Source: an uncultured Lachnospiraceae bacterium | Lineage (GTDB): Bacteria > Bacillota > Clostridia > Lachnospirales > Lachnospiraceae | Assembly: GCA_900313745.1 (NCBI GenBank) | Contig: OMSM01000038.1 | Location: forward strand, 1 to 6,575 | Reading direction: 5' to 3' | DNA length: 6,575 nt | Shown: positions 1 through 4,987 of the stretch, piece after piece | Numbering within the stretch: the first letter of the stretch is position 1 | Layout of the letters: every line of letters begins with the position of its first letter | Translations under genes and position numbers: made by a program | The notes under the pieces: model-generated | Told to the model about the DNA's origin: nothing | What the model saw: the letters and a program-made list of their open reading frames with translations, nothing else | The model's database searches: none

Positions 1-18
1 AGCGCCGATTTTTCACAC

Positions 19-110
19 GGCTGTTTGTGCCGGGCCCAAACAGCCCTTATCGCAGCCGGGAAACTGCATCCGCAGTTTCCCGGCGCGTGCCTCGCACAAA
101 GTGCTCGGCA
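19..110 (+). promoter_or_regulatory. Three tandem hairpins in the pseG leader
   Basis: Three inverted repeats sit end to end ahead of pseG. The first pairs GGCTGTTTG (19-27) with CAAACAGCC (37-45). The second pairs GCCGGGAAACTGC (55-67) with GCAGTTTCCCGGC (72-84), 13 perfect bp around loop ATCC, and extends by 3 bp (51-53 with 85-87) if A54 is bulged. The third (88-110) pairs TGCC with GGCA and GCAC with GTGC around a 2x2 mismatch and an AAA loop, ending 1 nt before the pseG ribosome binding site. None is followed by a T run, so they are not ordinary terminators. They could be an RNA leader, transcript-stabilising structures or a repeat element. The pseG frame has no stop between base 2 and its start, so a coding origin is not strictly excluded. 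Confidence 0.6.
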
Positions 111-111
111 T

Positions 112-116
112 GGAGG
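112..116 (+). promoter_or_regulatory. Ribosome binding site that fixes the pseG start
   Basis: GGAGG lies 5 nt ahead of a GTG at 122. Two earlier in-frame candidates, GTG 101 and ATG 110, lie at or before this site and have no comparable site upstream. GTG 122 also puts the conserved N-terminal motif of the family at the usual distance from the start. Confidence 0.75.
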
Positions 117-121
117 GTAAT

Positions 122-1210
122 GTGAGAAATCCCCATATCATTATCCGGACCGACGGGAACAGCGACATCGCGACCGGGCACATCCGGCGCTGCCTGACCA
201 TAGCGGACGCCCTGAAGGAAAGAGGAGCCGAAGTCCGGTTTATCGTTTCGGACGCCGAGAGCTCGGCGCTTCTGAACACTCTGGCTTCGTCGTACCCCTC
301 GGTCTGCCTGAACACGCCCTACGACGACCGCACCGAGGAAACAGGCATCGTGCGAAGCGGCAGCGACCTGTACAGCTGGGCCGACCTCTTCCTTGTGGAC
401 TCCTACTTCGTCACGCTGGATTACCTCCAGGCGCTGCGTTTCTGCAGGCCTGTCGCAATGATCGACGACCTCACCATAGGCTCTCTTCCGGTCGATCTGC
501 TGATCAACTACAATCCGGACGTCTCCGCCGAGCTCTACAGCTACGCCGGTGAGATACTCGCCGGGACAGCTTACGCGCCGCTGCGCCCCCAGTTCGCCGG
601 GGCCGCCGGGAAGCCCTACATTGTGAAGGAGAAGGCGGAAACCCTCTTTGTCAGCACCGGAGGAAGCGACCCTTACCACATCGCGTATCTCACCTCCGCG
701 GCCGCCGCGGAGCTCTTCCCCAGGGTAGATGTCGTCTGCGGCACCTACAGCCCGGACTATGAGGCGCTCCTTGCTCTTTCCGCAGAGCATCCCGGAATTC
801 AGGTCCGCTCGTCGGTGGACGACATGGCCGGCCTCATGGCTGAAGCAGACCTTGCGGTGACCGCGGGAGGAACCACTCTCTACGAGCTCGCTGCCGTCGG
901 TGTTCCCTCAGTGATCTATTCCATGAGCGACGACCAGGCGATCGACTGCGCGCTCTTTAAGGAGAAGGGACTGGGATTCTACGTCGGCGACGTCCGCCCG
1001 AAAGCGGAGGGCGGCGGTGAAAACTCCCCCGCGCCGGATAATTCCGCGGATCCCGCCGTCATCAGGGCACTTCTCGACAAGCTCTCCGGGCTGAAGGACG
1101 ACCGTCCTGCCAGGCAGAGGGCGTCAAGGCGCATGCGGGAAAGAGTGGACGGAAAAGGCGCCGGCAGGATCGCCGACGCACTTTTCGACCTTGCATGTGT
1201 CATGATGTAG
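122..1210 (+). CDS. pseG: PseG-type UDP-sugar hydrolase, pseudaminic acid pathway
   Basis: The 362-residue product resembles UDP-2,4-diacetamido-2,4,6-trideoxy-beta-L-altropyranose hydrolase. That enzyme removes UDP from the nucleotide sugar before condensation to pseudaminic acid, a sialic-acid-like sugar used on flagellin or surface polymers. Visible motifs are the N-terminal IIIRTDGNSDIATGHIRRC (residues 6-24), with His20 at the position of the proposed catalytic His of Campylobacter PseG; VDSY (92-95); LAGTAYAPLRPQF (146-158); the STGGSDP loop (178-184); and AGGTTLYELAAVGVPS (248-263), the GT-B type nucleotide-binding segment. It is longer than Campylobacter PseG (about 274 residues), partly through a polar Gly/Pro/Ser stretch around 292-311. 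No other pse gene is in the window; partners may lie to the left. Cytoplasmic, with no signal peptide or membrane segment. The nearest alternative is another GT-B hydrolase or transferase of the PseG group. Confidence 0.85.
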   Translation: MRNPHIIIRTDGNSDIATGHIRRCLTIADALKERGAEVRFIVSDAESSALLNTLASSYPSVCLNTPYDDRTEETGIVRSGSDLYSWADLFLVDSYFVTLDYLQALRFCRPVAMIDDLTIGSLPVDLLINYNPDVSAELYSYAGEILAGTAYAPLRPQFAGAAGKPYIVKEKAETLFVSTGGSDPYHIAYLTSAAAAELFPRVDVVCGTYSPDYEALLALSAEHPGIQVRSSVDDMAGLMAEADLAVTAGGTTLYELAAVGVPSVIYSMSDDQAIDCALFKEKGLGFYVGDVRPKAEGGGENSPAPDNSADPAVIRALLDKLSGLKDDRPARQRASRRMRERVDGKGAGRIADALFDLACVMM

Positions 1211-1242
1211 AGCTTGTTTCCTGTCCGGATCAGCCCGCACAA

Positions 1243-1273
1243 AGGAGCCGGTCCGCCCCGCGGACCGGCTCCT
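1243..1273 (+). terminator. Hairpin terminator after pseG
   Basis: AGGAGCCGGTCCGC (1243-1256) pairs perfectly with GCGGACCGGCTCCT (1260-1273) over 14 bp, with a CCC loop, 33 nt after the pseG stop. It is very GC-rich, but the following bases (GAGATATTCC) are only weakly T-rich, so it may be an inefficient intrinsic terminator or a 3'-end stabiliser. It separates pseG from the regulator gene downstream. Confidence 0.7.
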
Positions 1274-1335
1274 GAGATATTCCTGCAGGCAATCACTTAA
1301 GCAAAAGATAACCGCAAACTAAAAGTTCACTGAAT

Positions 1336-1380
1336 GTGTATATGTGTTTCAACCCATTGTGTCTGTCCTCCGTTATACAC
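1336..1380 (+). promoter_or_regulatory. Probable promoter/operator region of the XRE regulator
   Basis: This AT-richer stretch lies between the pseG terminator and the regulator. GTGTATA (1336-1342) and TATACAC (1374-1380) form an exact 7-bp inverted repeat with centres about 38 bp apart. The right copy overlaps a possible -10 element (TTATAC, 1373-1378), so a bound regulator could block transcription. No good -35 is seen; TTCAAC at 1348-1353 with a 19-bp gap is weak. The pairing may be chance. XRE proteins often control their own gene, which is family knowledge and not shown here. Confidence 0.35.
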
Positions 1381-1391
1381 TGCTGGTGCAT

Positions 1392-1396
1392 GGAGG
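1392..1396 (+). promoter_or_regulatory. Ribosome binding site deciding the regulator start
   Basis: GGAGG lies 10 nt before ATG 1407. The reading frame is open further upstream to an ATG at 1344, but that start lacks a Shine-Dalgarno sequence and would add 21 residues unlike any XRE N-terminus. Confidence 0.7.
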
Positions 1397-1406
1397 TCTG
1401 CACAAA

Positions 1407-1736
1407 ATGGATATTAATACTACCGGCGGACGCATCCGTCTTCTTCGCAAGCGCTATCACCTTACCCAGAACGTCCTCGCGATGAGGCTCGGGGTGTCTT
1501 ACTCTCTTATCTGCTCCTATGAAAACGGGACCCGGAATCCGAGTCCCGAAAAGCTCGTTCAGCTCGCTGACATCTTCCATGTGACCACAGATTATCTGCT
1601 GTGCAAAAGGAGCCTCACAAGCTTTGAGGACGATATCCTCGTCTCTCTTAAGGGGCTGACCGCCACCCAGCAGCTTTCGGTACAGAGCGTCATCGCGGAG
1701 TACAAGAAGGCCAACCGCGGAAACTATCAGGCCTGA
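1407..1736 (+). CDS. XRE-family helix-turn-helix transcriptional regulator
   Basis: The 109-residue protein has one N-terminal HTH domain of the lambda repressor/Cro type at about residues 9-65. RIRLLRKRYHLTQNVLAMRL starts at 9, and Q21, LGVS (28-31), the recognition helix region around residues 31-38, the YENGTRNPSPEKL segment (38-50) and the closing LADIFHVTTDYLL (53-65) are all typical. The tail (66-109) is charged and helical, with FEDDILVSLKGLTATQQLSV followed by IAEYKKANRG. It resembles tails of small Firmicutes regulators and has no enzymatic or sensor domain. It probably binds DNA as a dimer in the cytoplasm; its targets are unknown. It is transcribed alone and runs directly into the stop of the convergent permease gene with no intervening bases, so mutual transcriptional interference is plausible. 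A role in controlling the SCIFF or permease genes is only a guess from position. Confidence 0.88.
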   Translation: MDINTTGGRIRLLRKRYHLTQNVLAMRLGVSYSLICSYENGTRNPSPEKLVQLADIFHVTTDYLLCKRSLTSFEDDILVSLKGLTATQQLSVQSVIAEYKKANRGNYQA

Positions 1737-3146
1737 TCAGTCGTCTACGTCAAAATGCTCGAGCACGCTGGCTTTGGCTGCCGGCCGGACATCGCCGTGC
1801 CTTACCTGGGTCATGGTCAGGAACGCCGCGACGGAGAAGCCGAAGGCATAGGGGAAGAGCGTCCTGTAGGAGACATGCTCCAGAAGGAATCCCGAGAGGA
1901 TCGGGGTCATGATCTGCGCCGCCATGGAGAAGGTGTAATAGGTGCCGGTGAATTTGCCGATATCCGAGCCCTTGCTCATCTCCACCACCATGGGATAGGA
2001 ATTCACGTTGATGCTCGCCCATGCGAAGCCGATGAGCGCGAACACGCCGTTTATCCAGAAAGCGTACTGGTTCACGAATCCGGCGAGCAGGTAGCACAGC
2101 GCCATAAGCGCGACGCCGATCAGTATCATCTTCTTGCGCCCTATCCTGCTGGAGAGAAGTCCGATCGGGATGTAGCTGATCACGGCGGCCACGGTCGCGA
2201 CCAGGAGACAGGTTGCATAGCTTCCGTCCTTCATTCCCCAAACGTGTCCCACGTAGCGCGAAAACGCCGTGGTTACGGCATTGTATGCCGTGAACCAGAA
2301 GAAGATGGAGATCAGGAGGAAGATCATGCTTCGCTTCACCTTCTCGGTCATCGGAGGATTGACCACCACTGTGGAGGCCGGTCCGTCCTTGGGCATACTC
2401 TCCGCCGCTTTCCTGGAGAGTTCCTCGGGTGTTGCGCCTTTCACCGCCTTTAATGCGCTCCCTCCGTCGAGGCTCTGCAGCTCCTTCGAGTCCTCCGGGT
2501 GAAGTTTTGCATATCTTCTGATCTCTCCCTCGACCTGATTCTTAACCTTCTTCTCGTTAATGGTGAACACAAGGATGACCACCGCGGCGATCATCAGCAC
2601 CGAGATGGAAAGAAACAGCGGGAAATAGTCCGTTTTACCCGCGGCGTCCTTCTTTCCGGAGAGGAGCTTGATCATGATCAGCGCGTATACACCGCCGATG
2701 CTTCCCATAAGGTTGATCACGGCATTGGCCTTGGACCGCACCACATTGGGCGTGAGGTCCGGCATGAGGGCGACCGCAGGCGAGCGGTAGAGTCCCATGG
2801 AGAGGAGCGCGCCGAAGAGCATGACGACGAACAGCAGAAGGTTCACTTTCCTGTCCGCCACGATGAGCAGCAGGTAGAACGCAACCGCGAAGAGCGTGCC
2901 GCAGATAATAAACGGCGTGCGGCGCCCGAGCGGAGTGTCGACTTTATCCGAGAGCGTTCCGAACACGGGGAGCAGGAAAATAGCGAGGATGTTGTCCAGC
3001 GCCATGATGACGCCGGTGGCTGTCTCCTTCAGGTGGAAGGTATTCTGGAGGATCAGCGGGATGACGTTGTCGTAGACCTGCCAGAAGGCACAGATGGAAA
3101 GAAAAGCAAGACCGATAAAAAAAGTTCTCTTATAGTTGAGTTTCAT
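1737..3146 (-). CDS. MFS permease of the GPH/SLC45 sugar-transporter type
   Basis: This 469-residue membrane protein has about 12 predicted helices, near residues 9-30, 44-64, 78-97, 101-121, 140-162, 175-196, 272-291, 308-330, 338-357, 362-380, 400-421 and 428-446. A long hydrophilic central loop (197-271) separates the halves. GTLSDKVDTPLGRRTPFI (63-80) is the MFS motif A in the form seen in sucrose/SLC45-like and related GPH carriers; RSPAVALMPDLTP (121-133) fits the same group, and SSRIGRKK (332-339) is the second-half counterpart. The family couples solute movement to H+ or Na+, usually for sugars; the substrate here cannot be read from sequence. It starts 49 nt after the scfB stop, with a strong GGAGG 7 nt before its ATG. 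Its stop abuts that of the convergent XRE gene. It could import a sugar unrelated to the SCIFF genes, or handle their product; the latter is inference only. Confidence 0.85.
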   Translation of the reverse strand: MKLNYKRTFFIGLAFLSICAFWQVYDNVIPLILQNTFHLKETATGVIMALDNILAIFLLPVFGTLSDKVDTPLGRRTPFIICGTLFAVAFYLLLIVADRKVNLLLFVVMLFGALLSMGLYRSPAVALMPDLTPNVVRSKANAVINLMGSIGGVYALIMIKLLSGKKDAAGKTDYFPLFLSISVLMIAAVVILVFTINEKKVKNQVEGEIRRYAKLHPEDSKELQSLDGGSALKAVKGATPEELSRKAAESMPKDGPASTVVVNPPMTEKVKRSMIFLLISIFFWFTAYNAVTTAFSRYVGHVWGMKDGSYATCLLVATVAAVISYIPIGLLSSRIGRKKMILIGVALMALCYLLAGFVNQYAFWINGVFALIGFAWASINVNSYPMVVEMSKGSDIGKFTGTYYTFSMAAQIMTPILSGFLLEHVSYRTLFPYAFGFSVAAFLTMTQVRHGDVRPAAKASVLEHFDVDD

Positions 3147-3153
3147 AATTAAA

Positions 3154-3189
3154 CCTCCCTCCCTGACTATTATACATCAAAGAGGGAGG
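3154..3189 (-). promoter_or_regulatory. Ribosome-binding-site hairpin of the permease gene
   Basis: On the minus-strand transcript CCTCCCTC (3189-3182) can pair with GAGGGAGG (3161-3154) over 8 perfect bp, leaving a 20-nt loop. The 3' arm holds the permease Shine-Dalgarno (GGAGG, 3158-3154). The 5' arm begins 6 nt after the scfB stop, inside the footprint of a terminating ribosome. Translation of scfB could therefore free the permease start, which is a classic coupling layout. The pairing is seen in the sequence; the function is inferred. Confidence 0.5.
3169..3174 (-). promoter_or_regulatory. Possible internal promoter (-10 TATAAT) for the permease
   Basis: An exact TATAAT on the minus strand lies in the scfB-permease gap, in a short AT-rich patch. 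The -35 side is poor: no close match to TTGACA at 16-18 bp. A start near 3162 would give a leader of about 16 nt that keeps the Shine-Dalgarno but lacks the masking arm at 3182-3189. It could be chance. Confidence 0.35.
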
Positions 3190-3195
3190 CTTTCT

Positions 3196-4560
3196 TTACA
3201 GATTCGCCTCGGCGGCCTTCATCATCAAAGCGCACTCTATCCGCTTCTTAAAGACCTCGCAGCCTTCCTTATACACTCCGTGGATATCGCCGGAGGCGTG
3301 CATCGCATTCGCCGCACACCCGCCGGAGCAGTATAGTTTTGCCCAGCACTCCTGACACTCCGGTTTGGCGTAGACGTTGCACAGCTTGAATTCATCCCGG
3401 AGCGCGGTGTTGGTGACGCCGTTCCACACGTCTCCGAGCTTCCAGCGCTCATCCCCTACGAACTGATGGCAGGGATAGAGGTCGCCCCACGGCGTAACCG
3501 CCATGTACTCCGTACCGGAGCCGCACCCGGAGATGCGCTTGTAGATGCAGGGGCCTCCCGCAAGATCCAGCATGTAGTGGTAGAAGGTGATGGGTTTTCC
3601 TTCCTTCTCCCGTCGGATCATGTCCTTCGCGAGAATCTCGTACTGCTCCTTCACGACCTCGATGTCCTCCGGGGTGAGCGCCACAGGATCCGACGGCGCG
3701 GCCACCACCGGCTCCATGGAGAGCTGGTCGAAGCCCAGTTCGTCCGCCATGTGGAAGAGATCCTTCGTGAAATCCGGGTTATAATGCGTGAAGGTTCCGC
3801 GCATGTAATACCCCCTGCCTCCCCGCCGCTTCACGAACTCCTTAAACTTCGGCACGATCCGGTCATAGCTTCCTGTTCCGCCGATGTCCTTCCGGAAGCG
3901 GTCGTTGGTCTCCTTCCTTCCGTCGAGGCTAAGGACCACGTTATAGCACTCCCGGTTTGCCCACTCGATGACCTCGTCGGTGATGCCGATGCCGTTGGTC
4001 GTCAGCGTAAAGCGGAAGTTTTTGCCCTTCTCCTTCTCGATGGAACGCGCATACGCCACCAGGTCCCTGCAGACCTGGAAATTGAGAAGGGGCTCGCCCC
4101 CGAAGAAATCCACCTCGAGGTTTCTCCTCGTTCCGGAATTCTCCACGAGGAAATCCAGGGCGCGCTTTCCGGTGTCAAAACTCATGAGCCCCGCCTCACC
4201 GTGGAATTTGCCCTGCGCCGCGAAGCAGTAGTCGCAGTTCAGGTTGCAGGTATGCGCAACGTGCAGGCAGAGGGCCTTGACCACCGTGCTCCGCTTCTTG
4301 AAATCGAAGGCGTGAAGGGCATAGATGTCCTTCGAGAAGAGCTTTCCCGCATCCGCAAGTTCGGCGATGTCCGAGAGAATATCCTCCGCGTCCTGCTCGC
4401 TTACAGACTTTTTTACAAGCTCCGCCTTTACGGCGGCATCGTCCATCCCGGCGTCCTTCATCGCGATGGCGTCGTAAGACGCATCGTCTACAACATGTAC
4501 ACTCCCGCTGAAGACGTCAACGACGATGTTGTATCCGTTTAGTTTGTATTGATGAATCAT
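3196..4560 (-). CDS. scfB: Radical SAM/SPASM maturase of the SCIFF peptide (ranthipeptide)
   Basis: The 454-residue cytoplasmic iron-sulfur enzyme is expected to crosslink Cys thiols of the SCIFF precursor to carbons of other residues as thioethers, using S-adenosylmethionine. Residues 1-85 look like the N-terminal RiPP recognition element that binds leader peptides. The radical SAM motif CNLNCDYC gives C105, C109 and C112, and GGEP is at 154-157. The SPASM region has the full pattern: C346, then G359 with C364 (GX4C), then C402-X2-C405-X5-C411-X3-C415, and C434; these bind two auxiliary 4Fe-4S clusters in CteB-type enzymes. C338 and C394 are additional. Length matches the family (about 450 residues). 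ATG 4560 follows GGAGAGAA; the frame stays open upstream to 4716, but that segment runs through the scfA terminator and is not protein-like. Together with the adjacent scfA the assignment is firm. Confidence 0.95.
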   Translation of the reverse strand: MIHQYKLNGYNIVVDVFSGSVHVVDDASYDAIAMKDAGMDDAAVKAELVKKSVSEQDAEDILSDIAELADAGKLFSKDIYALHAFDFKKRSTVVKALCLHVAHTCNLNCDYCFAAQGKFHGEAGLMSFDTGKRALDFLVENSGTRRNLEVDFFGGEPLLNFQVCRDLVAYARSIEKEKGKNFRFTLTTNGIGITDEVIEWANRECYNVVLSLDGRKETNDRFRKDIGGTGSYDRIVPKFKEFVKRRGGRGYYMRGTFTHYNPDFTKDLFHMADELGFDQLSMEPVVAAPSDPVALTPEDIEVVKEQYEILAKDMIRREKEGKPITFYHYMLDLAGGPCIYKRISGCGSGTEYMAVTPWGDLYPCHQFVGDERWKLGDVWNGVTNTALRDEFKLCNVYAKPECQECWAKLYCSGGCAANAMHASGDIHGVYKEGCEVFKKRIECALMMKAAEANL

Positions 4561-4562
4561 TT

Positions 4563-4568
4563 CTCTCC
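4563..4568 (-). promoter_or_regulatory. Ribosome binding site of scfB
   Basis: GGAGAG on the minus strand precedes ATG 4560 by 2 nt (4 nt counted from GGAG). The spacing is short, so initiation may be weaker than for scfA or the permease. It supports ATG 4560 over the upstream in-frame ATG at 4716. The gap from here to the terminator at 4687 is very GC-rich and holds no recognisable gene. Confidence 0.55.
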
Positions 4569-4686
4569 GTGATTGTCCCGGCACCCCGGCGCTGCCCGGC
4601 CGCTTTCCGTGAGCCGTTCCGGCCGCCCGCCGGCCTCTCTTTCTGCGCAGGCAGACCTGTTGCCCTCCGGCGGCTGTCAGCGTGTC

Positions 4687-4713
4687 AAAAAAGCCCCAGA
4701 AACTGGGGCTTTT
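4687..4713 (-). terminator. Intrinsic terminator between scfA and scfB
   Basis: On the minus strand AAAAGCCCCAG (4713-4703) pairs with CTGGGGCTTTT (4699-4689) around a TTT loop: 11 bp with a tight GC core, ending in a run of six T (4692-4687). This is a textbook Rho-independent terminator 64 nt after the scfA stop and 127 nt before the scfB start. Partial read-through would give abundant precursor and little enzyme. The A-rich 5' arm means it could also work for plus-strand transcripts, though no plus-strand gene leads into it. Confidence 0.9.
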
Positions 4714-4735
4714 CATGAAAACCTATAAATGTGCG

Positions 4736-4760
4736 GGATGTCCGGCATTCACCGGCATCC
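4736..4760 (-). other. Small hairpin just after the scfA stop codon
   Basis: GGATGCCGG (4760-4752) pairs with CCGG plus CATCC (4745-4742 and 4740-4736), with one bulged base at 4741 and a 6-nt loop: 9 bp. It starts 16 nt past the scfA stop and is not followed by a T run. It may stabilise the 3' end of the short scfA transcript together with the terminator downstream. Confidence 0.4.
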
Positions 4761-4776
4761 GCTGACCCATAACGGA

Positions 4777-4923
4777 TTACTTCTCCGCATTCTCGCACTG
4801 CTGGTTGGCAATGCCGCAGGAGGTCTTGCACGCGCTCTGGCAGGAGGTCTGGCACTCGCCGCAGCCGCCGTTCTCAAGGCTCTTAACCATATCACGGGTC
4901 TCTAAAGTCTGAATGTGCTTCAT
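4777..4923 (-). CDS. scfA: SCIFF ranthipeptide precursor
   Basis: The 48-residue peptide has the SCIFF hallmarks: an N-terminal MKHIQTLETR like the conserved MKHIKTLNT leader, and a core rich in small and polar residues with exactly six Cys at 21, 24, 28, 32, 36 and 43 (spacing 2-3-3-3-6). CGECQTSCQSACKTSC (21-36) matches the family core closely. It is the substrate of the adjacent ScfB, which recognises the leader and forms thioether crosslinks. The ATG at 4923 follows GGAG by 8 nt; a longer in-frame start at 4980 lacks family support. Odd point: family members usually have Thr after the fifth Cys (SCT), the acceptor reported for the Cys32 thioether; here residue 37 is Gly (codon GGC, 4815-4813). 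The protease, exporter and biological role are not evident in this window; work on other Clostridia links ranthipeptides to population-level signalling. Confidence 0.95.
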   Translation of the reverse strand: MKHIQTLETRDMVKSLENGGCGECQTSCQSACKTSCGIANQQCENAEK

Positions 4924-4931
4924 AATGATTT

Positions 4932-4935
4932 CTCC
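4932..4935 (-). promoter_or_regulatory. Ribosome binding site of scfA
   Basis: GGAG on the minus strand lies 8 nt before ATG 4923, ideal spacing. It selects the 48-residue peptide over an in-frame extension starting at 4980. Confidence 0.7.
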
Positions 4936-4987
4936 ACTTCCCGGTGCAGTGCCCCTCCGTTCTCCGGAATGCCGCCTCACCGCTTAT

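Noticed and set aside
101..121. pseG start at GTG 101 or ATG 110
   Set aside because: Both lie at or upstream of the GGAGG that best fits GTG 122, and the first falls within the third leader hairpin.
47..790. Minus-strand open frame opposite pseG
   Set aside because: The plus strand has conserved PseG motifs across the same bases and a good ribosome binding site; the antisense translation has no recognisable features.
1344..1406. Longer regulator starting at ATG 1344
   Set aside because: The added residues match no XRE N-terminus, no ribosome binding site precedes 1344, and the segment is the likely promoter region.
1755..2453. Plus-strand open frame opposite the permease gene
   Set aside because: It is a shadow of a well-supported membrane protein; its translation is rich in His, Arg and Glu and shows no domain.
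3466..4542. Long plus-strand open frame opposite scfB (358 codons)
   Set aside because: It lies antisense to a gene with clear radical SAM and SPASM motifs, its translation is His/Arg/Val-rich without recognisable motifs, and such frames are common opposite GC-rich genes.
4683..4688. TTGACA on the minus strand directly after the scfA terminator, as a -35 box for scfB
   Set aside because: It is formed by the terminator T run plus GACA, and the region 15-20 bp downstream is GC-rich with nothing like a -10.
4561..4716. N-terminal extension of ScfB starting at ATG 4716
   Set aside because: The extra 52 residues would be encoded by the terminator hairpin and GC-rich leader, and the family begins near MIHQYKLNGY at 4560.
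4924..4980. N-terminal extension of the SCIFF peptide from 4980
   Set aside because: SCIFF peptides begin with MKHI, and GGAG sits at ideal distance from ATG 4923.
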